From contig JACDGR010000004.1 of NCBI GenBank assembly GCA_013821525.1, positions 1-35,904 on the forward strand: a stretch of DNA of 35,904 nt, written 5' to 3'. Under the pieces are notes generated by a model that was given only the letters and a program-made list of their open reading frames with translations, was not told the DNA's origin and did no database searches. This DNA comes from Actinomycetota bacterium (GTDB lineage: Bacteria; Actinomycetota; Thermoleophilia; Gaiellales; Gaiellaceae). The translations under genes and the position numbers were made by a program. Position 1 is the first letter of the stretch. Each line of letters begins with the position of its first letter. This document shows positions 26,779 through 33,407 of the stretch, piece after piece.

Positions 26779-27001
26779 GCTCCGAGAAGCTCACCCCATC
26801 GGGGTGCGCCTGCAGGAACGCGAACAGCCGCTCGTCCCCGATGTTATCGAGCGCAGCTTTCGCCTGATCGATGTTCCCCTCATGCAGCAAGGTGCACGTG
26901 TCCTCGATGGCCGATTTGTCGGCGCGCGTGACGAGGAATGCCTCGACATCGATGTGCGGGGTGCCGTTGGTGTCGGTGCGACGGCCGATTAAATTGATCA
27001 T
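26744..27001 (-). CDS. Hypothetical protein
   Basis: MINLIGRRTDTNGTPHIDVEAFLVTRADKSAIEDTCTLLHEG..., ATG at 27001. Confidence 0.55.
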   Translation of the reverse strand: MINLIGRRTDTNGTPHIDVEAFLVTRADKSAIEDTCTLLHEGNIDQAKAALDNIGDERLFAFLQAHPDGVSFSEPSAAGSGFLTS

Positions 27002-27091
27002 GCCGCACTGTAACCGAGAGTGGACCTGAGTCCCCAAGACTCGCCAGGCCGAGCCGTACCGTGCCTAACCCCGCCGCGCCCCGGCGCAATC

Positions 27092-28519
27092 CTATCTTCG
27101 CATGCCCGACAGCAATCCGCCAAGGCCCGCCAGCTTTCGAGCCTGATCAACCGCGCTGCCCGAGCCGATCAGCAGGCCATACGCGCCGCTCATGGCGTCG
27201 ACTTGATCTTTGAGCTTCGCCGCCGGAAAGCTCTCGTGCTCTCCCACGAAATCACGCACCCATGGTGCGCCACGCAACAGGTGAACGTTGCCGGCTGCGC
27301 ACTGACTTGCATACGGATCGGCGCGCACATCCTTGGCCCCGCTCTCGATCTCAAACGAGACCTTGTAGCCGTGCAGTAGCTTCGCAAAGTGCGGCTTCTG
27401 ACTCTTGCCGGCCTGCCCAGGGTCCTGCGGCAGCCGGATCTCGACGTGCTTGCCATCGAGCTGCGCGGTCTCCAAGATCTTGCGGTCGCGCACGTCCGCG
27501 CCCCATTGCCCACGCTGCATGTCCGCCACGTAGAGCGCGTTATCGGCGAGCCCGACCAAAGCACCCGCGGTGTACGCGCTATCGCTCTCGGTGGAGGCCG
27601 CAAGGTCCCAGCTGCGGACCCACCGAGCTCGGGTCGGCATGATGTTGACCAGCGCATCGGCGAACCACTGGCCTTTGAACATGCCGCCGCCTCGAGGGGA
27701 CGGCCTTTGTTGGTACAGCGACCACCAACCGTACTCGCCGCGCATGCGGATGGCCTTGAGCGCCTCGAGGTTGTAGACCGCTGGCCAGTAGCTGACCACG
27801 TCCGCATCGTTGCGCTCATCGGCGGGCTGACCGTCGGGCCCCGAGATCGCCGGGATCTCAATATGCCGCCACTTGAGGCCGAGCGGATCGTGCATCAGCC
27901 GACCGATCACGTCGTCCTCGTTCCACCGCGTCATGTTTACGATCATCGATGCACCCGGCTCGAGCCGGCTCATGTAGTCGTCGCGCAACCAGTCCCACGC
28001 GCGGTCGCGGTTGAGCTTGCTCTCGGCAAACTCGCGACCCTTGACCAAGTCGTCGGCGACCATGAGCCCCGAGTTGCAACCGCTGCCAGTGACCGCGCCG
28101 CCAACGCTCGTCGCGCGCAGCCCGCCTTGCAGGATCGTCCGCCAATCGTTGATCGATTGCCGCTCATCGTCCATCGCACAGCCTTCGGCCCTGACGATCG
28201 AGCGCACACGCCTCGAGGTCTGTTGTGTGAGGTCGTCGCCGAACGTCGCGTAAAAGTTCAGGCAGGCCGGATCCATGAGCGTGCGCCAGGCGAGGCCGTG
28301 TGCGAGAGTCTCCGTCTTACCGCCTCGAGGTGGCATGCTGATCGTCGCGTACACCGATCGGTGCCGCGTCTCCTCGATCAGGTCGGTCACGATCTTCAGG
28401 TGAGCCGGCAGCGGCGTGTACTTCGGCGTCACGCGCGCAATGAAATCGGCCAGCGGCTCGGCGTCGTTCTGGTAGCGGTCGAGCGCCTCGCGGCGTTCAG
28501 CTCTCGTGGTCGTCAGCAT
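27092..28519 (-). CDS. Terminase large subunit
   Basis: Walker A-like ISMPPRGGKTETLAHGLAWRTL, LMVADDLVKGREFAES, MIVNMTRWNEDDVIGRLM. Confidence 0.85.
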   Translation of the reverse strand: MLTTTRAERREALDRYQNDAEPLADFIARVTPKYTPLPAHLKIVTDLIEETRHRSVYATISMPPRGGKTETLAHGLAWRTLMDPACLNFYATFGDDLTQQTSRRVRSIVRAEGCAMDDERQSINDWRTILQGGLRATSVGGAVTGSGCNSGLMVADDLVKGREFAESKLNRDRAWDWLRDDYMSRLEPGASMIVNMTRWNEDDVIGRLMHDPLGLKWRHIEIPAISGPDGQPADERNDADVVSYWPAVYNLEALKAIRMRGEYGWWSLYQQRPSPRGGGMFKGQWFADALVNIMPTRARWVRSWDLAASTESDSAYTAGALVGLADNALYVADMQRGQWGADVRDRKILETAQLDGKHVEIRLPQDPGQAGKSQKPHFAKLLHGYKVSFEIESGAKDVRADPYASQCAAGNVHLLRGAPWVRDFVGEHESFPAAKLKDQVDAMSGAYGLLIGSGSAVDQARKLAGLGGLLSGMRR

Positions 28520-28838
28520 CTTCTTCTTCGAGCGCCTTCCGACGTTCGTGTGGCGTCATGCGAGCGGCTTCGATCAACGCCACCATGCGCGAGTCCAGTA
28601 CCTGCTCGGCCTGGACCTCGTGGCGCTCGGGCGGCTTGCTGTAGCCGTTCGCGGCGATCCAGTTCAGCGCCTGGATCTGCTGTGCAGGCTCACCTTCGCG
28701 CAGGATCCGAAGAGCAGCTTCTACGAGCTCGGCGGGCCTTGCACCTTCGCGAATCGCCTCGGCCAAGGAGTGGTTGTTGGGCGGCCTGCCTTTGACGTTG
28801 CCGCTTTGGCCGGGTTTGAAACTTGTGCTGGATTTCAC
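28497..28838 (-). CDS. DUF5681-like / terminase small subunit candidate
   Basis: FKPGQSGNVKGRPPN motif; directly upstream of large terminase. Confidence 0.6.
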   Translation of the reverse strand: MKSSTSFKPGQSGNVKGRPPNNHSLAEAIREGARPAELVEAALRILREGEPAQQIQALNWIAANGYSKPPERHEVQAEQVLDSRMVALIEAARMTPHERRKALEEEDADDHES

Positions 28839-28942
28839 GGGGTTACCATCGCAAGTCGTGCAAGTAGGACATCTTCGATCTCGGTTTGTCCTAACGTCGC
28901 GTAAGTCCCTGATTCGGCCGTGTTTTTCAGGGTAGATCTCAT
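28835..28942 (-). CDS. 35-aa micro-ORF
   Basis: MRSTLKNTAESGTYATLGQTEIEDVLLARLAMVTP; ATGA overlap upstream and GTGA overlap downstream. Confidence 0.4.
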   Translation of the reverse strand: MRSTLKNTAESGTYATLGQTEIEDVLLARLAMVTP

Positions 28943-29421
28943 CGCTCCCCCATCATCAACGATTCCAGGTTCACGCCTAAGGCTTTCAGCTTGCCGATCG
29001 CGCTCGCAAGCTCGGCGTGGCATTGGCTCTCGCGCATCCGCACCAGTACTGCCACGTCTTTCACCTCCATGATCTCGCCGGTCTGCGCCACGGTGTCGGC
29101 CACATCCAGCGTGCAGCTCGGCGCCTCGCTTCGGTAGCGCCTGCCGTTGAAGTCGGTTGCAGGCGTCTTGCCGTTGACGCGCCTACCAGCTCGATTCGAT
29201 CCCAGGGTTACCCAGAGATGCGACGAGCAGCGGACGTGCGGACACGGCCGCTCTACTGGGCAATCGCCACGGGTCGCTGGCACATCGTTGCGTAGCCGTA
29301 GCCTGCGGCCGTCGCCGAGCGGGACCACAGTGGGCGCGGCGTCGTCGTCGGCGATCGCCGTGGCAATGGCGATCTGCGCGGCGAGGTAGGCGCGGAGCTT
29401 GGGGTCGATGTTATTCGTCAT
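28939..29421 (-). CDS. Sigma-factor region 4-like / HTH protein with Cys motif
   Basis: RGDCPVERPCPHVRCSSHLW ... SCTLDVADTVAQTGEIMEVKDVAVLVRMRESQCHAELASAIGKLKALG. Confidence 0.5.
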   Translation of the reverse strand: MTNNIDPKLRAYLAAQIAIATAIADDDAAPTVVPLGDGRRLRLRNDVPATRGDCPVERPCPHVRCSSHLWVTLGSNRAGRRVNGKTPATDFNGRRYRSEAPSCTLDVADTVAQTGEIMEVKDVAVLVRMRESQCHAELASAIGKLKALGVNLESLMMGER

Positions 29422-29689
29422 CGTCCACTCCAAGGAACTTCACGTGTGCCACGGGCTCGGGTAGATCGAGCACGATCCGAAACCGGCTCTTGCTGCTCGA
29501 CAGGAACTCGTACCGCGCCAGGTGGCGATCCATCATGAGCTTCGCGAGCAGGATTTGATCGGCCTTCTGCTCGTCGGTCAACCGCTTGACGGCGGGCGCC
29601 CGATCGCGCATCCGCTCCACCACGTCGTCGATCTCGCGTTGTGGTTCATCCACGAACGCCGGCCCCTGCATGTGTAGTTGCTTTGACAT
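29411..29689 (-). CDS. Hypothetical protein
   Basis: ATG at 29689 preceded by AGGGGG; MSKQLHMQGPAFVDEPQREIDDVVERM... Confidence 0.6.
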   Translation of the reverse strand: MSKQLHMQGPAFVDEPQREIDDVVERMRDRAPAVKRLTDEQKADQILLAKLMMDRHLARYEFLSSSKSRFRIVLDLPEPVAHVKFLGVDDDE

Positions 29690-29711
29690 AGTCACCCCCT
29701 GTTGATACAAA
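29683..29711 (+). promoter_or_regulatory. Sigma70-like promoter TTGACA-N17-TACAAA
   Basis: Hexamers at 29683-29688 and 29706-29711 with 17-nt spacer. Confidence 0.5.
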
Positions 29712-29717
29712 TCATGG

Positions 29718-29778
29718 TGTTAGCTGGGGTGACGCGAGCGGTCCGCTGAGTGGCATCAGCGGGCCGTTTTCTATTTCT
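29718..29778 (+). ncRNA. Candidate small RNA (about 60 nt)
   Basis: Between a consensus-like promoter and a hairpin plus U-rich tail; no coding ORF. Confidence 0.4.
29738..29778 (+). terminator. Intrinsic terminator
   Basis: GCGGTCCGCTGA (29738-29749), 6-nt loop, TCAGCGGGCCGT (29756-29767): 12 pairs with 2 G-U, followed by TTTCTATTTCT. Confidence 0.6.
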
Positions 29779-29929
29779 GCTTACCTCGTGTCTTTGGGAC
29801 AGACGGCTTCCCGAACAGCCGATCAAAGCAATCGCAGCACAGTCCCTCATGGCCGTAGCCCTCGGGCCAATGTGTTGCGACGACGTCCTCGGGCACTTCG
29901 GCTTTGCAGGTCTTGCAGTGCTCCTTCAC
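29771..29929 (-). CDS. Small zinc-ribbon-like protein
   Basis: GTG after GGAGGGCAA; VKEHCKTCKAEV...GLCCDCFDRLFGK (two CxxC). Confidence 0.55.
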   Translation of the reverse strand: MKEHCKTCKAEVPEDVVATHWPEGYGHEGLCCDCFDRLFGKPSVPKTRGKQK

Positions 29930-30045
29930 TTGCCCTCCAATTCCGCCAGCATCGCCCTGGCTCGCCACAGTGCCCGCTGCGACTCCGGGGAACATGTGCT
30001 GGGTGTCGCTGACACAGTGCTTGAGAACGTCGCGCAAAACGCCAC
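29926..30045 (-). CDS. 39-aa micro-ORF
   Basis: VAFCATFSSTVSATPSTCSPESQRALWRARAMLAELEGK; GTGA overlap with zinc-ribbon ORF. Confidence 0.35.
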   Translation of the reverse strand: MAFCATFSSTVSATPSTCSPESQRALWRARAMLAELEGK

Positions 30046-30197
30046 AAATGAACCGAACCTTTGTCCGATTACGCTTTGCCTAGCGGTCATGGTTGAACCT
30101 TCCTGCTGCCGCCTCGAGCTCGGCGAGATGGTCCATGGGCGCGGGTCGTTTCTTGAGGGCGGTTACCATTTGGCGCTGCCTTTCGAGCGTGCGAACA

Positions 30198-30249
30198 TGA
30201 CGAAACGTCTAATTTGCGCATTGACGAAATGTCTAACGCGGGTTACTCT
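30198..30249 (+). promoter_or_regulatory. Promoter with two direct repeats TGACGAARYGTCTAA (toxin-antitoxin operator candidate)
   Basis: Repeats at 30198-30212 and 30222-30236 (24-nt period); TTGACG (30221-30226)-N17-TACTCT (30244-30249). Confidence 0.6.
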
Positions 30250-30255
30250 TGTTTT

Positions 30256-30504
30256 GTGCTCGACCAGATCAAGCGGATGGCAGCACGGGGCGACGTGGTC
30301 GTGAGCGTGCACGCCATCGAGCGGATGCGCGATCGCAAGGTGAAGGGTCGCGACCTTTTCAGCGCGATCGCTTCGGCCACGAATGCCGCCTATCAGGCCG
30401 AGCGCGATAACTGGAAGGTTACCGGCGGCATCGATGCAGACGGCGACGACCTGACCTTGATCGTCGCAATCAAAGCCAACCTGATCATCGTCACCATTTT
30501 CTAG
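30256..30504 (+). CDS. DUF4258/RelE-like putative toxin
   Basis: VLDQIKRMAARGDVVVSVHAIERMRDRKVKGRDLFSAIASATN...DDLTLIVAIKANLIIVTIF. Confidence 0.65.
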   Translation: MLDQIKRMAARGDVVVSVHAIERMRDRKVKGRDLFSAIASATNAAYQAERDNWKVTGGIDADGDDLTLIVAIKANLIIVTIF

Positions 30505-30513
30505 GAGGGAACC

Positions 30514-30834
30514 GTGCCAAAACAAATCGACGGCGAGACCGTATACACGCTTGATGAGGCCGACCAGATACTCCGCCAGGATGCTACGGAGTGTGTCGAG
30601 CGCGGCATCCGCACGGGCGGCGAGTTCAAGCTCGTGCGCAAGTTTGCCGAGCTGAGCCAGGGCGAGCTCGCCGGACTTCTCGGCGTCACGCTCGAGTCCG
30701 TGTCGCGGTGGGAGACCGGCAAGCACGAGATCCCGCGGGCGGTGGCCTACGCCCTGGGCGAGTTGCTCAGGCACCCCAAAGCGGTGAGGCGGCAGCTGGA
30801 GGCGGCAGGGCAGCCCCTGGCTGCGAAGCGATAG
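30514..30834 (+). CDS. HTH Xre-family putative antitoxin
   Basis: KFAELSQGELAGLLGVTLESVSRWETGKHEIPRAVAYALGELL; GGAGGG ribosome site. Confidence 0.8.
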   Translation: MPKQIDGETVYTLDEADQILRQDATECVERGIRTGGEFKLVRKFAELSQGELAGLLGVTLESVSRWETGKHEIPRAVAYALGELLRHPKAVRRQLEAAGQPLAAKR

Positions 30835-30836
30835 CG

Positions 30837-31340
30837 TCACGGCTCCCGCCACTCGTCGACGCTGATCGTCGCGCCTTCACGCCCCGGTTCGGCGTACTCC
30901 TTGCGCACGACGAGCTCGACGATTCGCGAGTCGTCATCGAAGATCGATCCGGTGAGCACGTCGATCGCGTGCCTGGCCAGCTTGTCGACGTCCGGAACCG
31001 TGGCCGGTGCCAGCGGTGCGCCCGGTTTTAATCGCCCAGCGTTCTTGCCACTACCCCAATGGCCGCCCGGTCGCGCCAGCCGGAAAACAATGTGAACGCT
31101 CAGCGCTGTCCGGACAAACGCAGGACCTTGCGCCAAACCCCATTGGCTTGCGTTCTCCGCGATCTTTTCGCGAATCGCAGCCGAGAACCCACGCTGCTTC
31201 TCCGCGTTTACCTTGGAGCCGCCAGGGACGAATCGAGCCCTTCCGCCGATCAGCATCGCGCGGTTGCTGCCCTTGGGCGCCGGGGTGCCGAGCACGTCGA
31301 ACCGGATCACCTCAGCCCCGCTTGCTCTGAAGGGCTGCAA
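30837..31340 (-). CDS. RusA-like Holliday junction resolvase
   Basis: GTPAPKGSNRAML..., VPDVDKLARHAIDVLTGSIFDDDSRIVELVVRKEYAEPG. Confidence 0.8.
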   Translation of the reverse strand: MQPFRASGAEVIRFDVLGTPAPKGSNRAMLIGGRARFVPGGSKVNAEKQRGFSAAIREKIAENASQWGLAQGPAFVRTALSVHIVFRLARPGGHWGSGKNAGRLKPGAPLAPATVPDVDKLARHAIDVLTGSIFDDDSRIVELVVRKEYAEPGREGATISVDEWREP

Positions 31341-31350
31341 GCAGTCGATT

Positions 31351-31845
31351 TCATAGAATCTCGCTTGACCGGCGTGTCTTGCCGGTGGTCTTGCGGCTTT
31401 GCTCGATCGCGTCGAGTAGGCCGCTGATATCGGGGTGGCCGATGCGCTCGATCTTCGCGATCAGGGTCTTCTCGCCCCGGGGGTTTCCGGCGCTCTTGAG
31501 CTCGACGATCGCCTCGCGCATGGCCTCGACAGCCTTGCGGTTCCGATCGCCCTGCATGCCCTTGCCGAGCTTGGTGCACGCGTCGCAGAACGCGATCCGC
31601 GTCCTGTCGAGCCCAGCCTCGTCGTCACTGGCGAGTTTGCGGTCCCACATCGCCAGCGCGTCCTCAGCCTCTTGCGGCCAATCAGCTAACGTCCCGCAGC
31701 GAGATCGACACGGCACCGTGTCGACGATTCGGGCAGGTTGAAACGGTCCTGGATCGCCGGTGCGCGACGGATCGCGAAGCGTGCGCCAACGAAGCAACTC
31801 GTCCTCGACGACTTCGGGATCCCGTTCTCGCTCGTCGTCGCTCAT
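31351..31845 (-). CDS. Hypothetical protein in replication module
   Basis: ATG at 31845 MSDDERERDPEVVEDELLRWR; CRSRC and CDAC motifs. Confidence 0.5.
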   Translation of the reverse strand: MSDDERERDPEVVEDELLRWRTLRDPSRTGDPGPFQPARIVDTVPCRSRCGTLADWPQEAEDALAMWDRKLASDDEAGLDRTRIAFCDACTKLGKGMQGDRNRKAVEAMREAIVELKSAGNPRGEKTLIAKIERIGHPDISGLLDAIEQSRKTTGKTRRSSEIL

Positions 31846-32684
31846 GCTGCACCCCCAACGGCTTGCGCATGTTCGAGCTCGCCGATCCCGTCGAGCGTTC
31901 GCGACCACGAGCGTGCTGCGTCGAGGTACTTCGAGATTCCCTTCGGGCTAAACAGCGTCTCGGGGCGCAGGTATTTTTTCATGTCCGGCTTGTCGCGCCA
32001 GCCCAGTTCGAGCGCGCAGTACGCGACGACCTTGCGCAGATCGAGTTCGGTGATCCCGTCGCTGAGCCGATCGGCGATCAGCTTCGAATGCTGCGGAGTT
32101 CCAGAGAAGCTCGTGCCGCTGTGGCCGCCGAGCTTCTCGAGAACCACGGCAACGGTTCGCTGGTGGGTCTCCCCCGAATCCGAACTAACCGAAAAAAACG
32201 AATCGCAAGAAAGCCCCCCTTGGGGGGTTAGGGGGTTCTTAGTTTTATTAGGATTAGCCGGAATCGGATCCGGAGCAGAAGGATTAACCGGATCCGGAGG
32301 GTTCCCGCCAGCTTCTGGTTGCTTCGTGTTTTGCTTCGTACCTTTCCGCCGTGAAATCCCGCTCTTGATTCCACCTTCCCTTCCTGCCTCAGCCTTGTCT
32401 TTGATGTACTTCACGCGCTCACGCGCGCCCGATACGCGCAGCTTCCCGCTGCGATCACGGCGCGCGAGCTCACATTCGATCATCGCTTCCGCGAATCCCT
32501 GGTGGTCCGCAGCGCTGTCGATCATGCGCGCCGAGACCAGGTGGGTGGCCTGGTCGTAGCAAATCGGCCAGACGTCCTGGACGAGACAGCCGACGACTTC
32601 GCGGCGCTTCCAGTTGAGGACCTTGGCAAGCTCGGTGATCCGCGGATCGCGAGCCACGGAGTCGTCGATGGACATGCGGGCCAC
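31842..32684 (-). CDS. Replication protein O-like
   Basis: N-terminal winged-helix-like region, low-complexity Pro/Asn linker, C-terminal domain; replication neighbourhood. Confidence 0.5.
   Translation of the reverse strand: MARMSIDDSVARDPRITELAKVLNWKRREVVGCLVQDVWPICYDQATHLVSARMIDSAADHQGFAEAMIECELARRDRSGKLRVSGARERVKYIKDKAEAGREGGIKSGISRRKGTKQNTKQPEAGGNPPDPVNPSAPDPIPANPNKTKNPLTPQGGLSCDSFFSVSSDSGETHQRTVAVVLEKLGGHSGTSFSGTPQHSKLIADRLSDGITELDLRKVVAYCALELGWRDKPDMKKYLRPETLFSPKGISKYLDAARSWSRTLDGIGELEHAQAVGGAA
32171..32300. repeat. Iteron-like repeats, G-tracts and AT-rich segment inside O-like gene (candidate ori)
   Basis: GGATTAGCCGGAATCGGATCCGGAG and GGATTAACCGGATCCGGAG, inverted-like CCGAATCCGAACTAACCGA, CCCCCCTTGGGGGGTTAGGGGG, GTTCTTAGTTTTATTAGG. 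Confidence 0.5.
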
Positions 32685-32687
32685 GTG

Positions 32688-33407
32688 CTAGCGCCCTCGG
32701 CTCATCTTGCGACCGCCGTTGCCGCGGTCCACGTCTGGGATCTCGACCTCGGTGAACAAGAACGACTTTTGTGGCGCCGGCTCGCCTTTCCAGGCAGGAG
32801 CGATCATCGACATCGGCACCTGAACCTCGGGCTGTGGGGCGATCGGGTCGGTGATTGGCGCGCGCGGCGGGGCGATCGCGTTGCCGGATCGTCTGAAGTT
32901 GTCGGCTAGCTGATCGAGGTCCTCGTACGGCATCCACAGCGGGATTTGCTCGAAGAACCAGTTGACCATCCCGCCCTTCGACCCGGGGTATTGCTGCTGG
33001 GTGCACCGGTGTGACTCGATCATTCGAAGGTGCGCGAGCGTTGCGCATCGAACCTCACGTTCGAGTTGGTGGCAAAACACGATAACGACCGACGAGCCGC
33101 CGTCGCGCTCGTGCTTGAGGTACGCGTTATAGGAATCGACATCGATCCCTGTGAGCCGGCCCTTGCCGAATCTGTGCGGGAACGTGGCCGACTTCCATTT
33201 CACTTCGAAGAACGACAGCGATCCGTTCTTCATCGCGGATATATCCGCGCCCGCGTAGGAGTCGGCTCCCTGGTCGCCTCGAGCGAGCGGAGCCCCGCGC
33301 TGCTGGTAGTTCAGCGACTCGCCGAAGGTTCGGTACCCGCACGCTCGCAGGTACGCGCCGACCGCGTACTCGAATGCTTCGGCCTCGGCGTGTCGCTTAA
33401 ACGCCAT
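32688..33407 (-). CDS. PD-(D/E)XK nuclease-like protein
   Basis: GADSYAGADISAMKNGSLSFFEVKWKSATFP (D...ExK); ATG at 33407. Confidence 0.55.
   Translation of the reverse strand: MAFKRHAEAEAFEYAVGAYLRACGYRTFGESLNYQQRGAPLARGDQGADSYAGADISAMKNGSLSFFEVKWKSATFPHRFGKGRLTGIDVDSYNAYLKHERDGGSSVVIVFCHQLEREVRCATLAHLRMIESHRCTQQQYPGSKGGMVNWFFEQIPLWMPYEDLDQLADNFRRSGNAIAPPRAPITDPIAPQPEVQVPMSMIAPAWKGEPAPQKSFLFTEVEIPDVDRGNGGRKMSRGR

Noticed and set aside
26770-26790. Fifth copy of the TAATYYCGGAGCC motif (GGCTCCGAGAAGC)
   Set aside because: Only the GGCTCCG part matches and it lies within the coding end of the 26744 gene
27389-28795. 468-aa plus-strand ORF opposite terminase
   Set aside because: Shadow ORF; terminase motifs on the minus strand explain the region
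30163-30852. 229-aa minus ORF opposite the toxin-antitoxin pair
   Set aside because: Plus strand has HTH and toxin-like motifs with ribosome sites; minus ORF looks like a shadow
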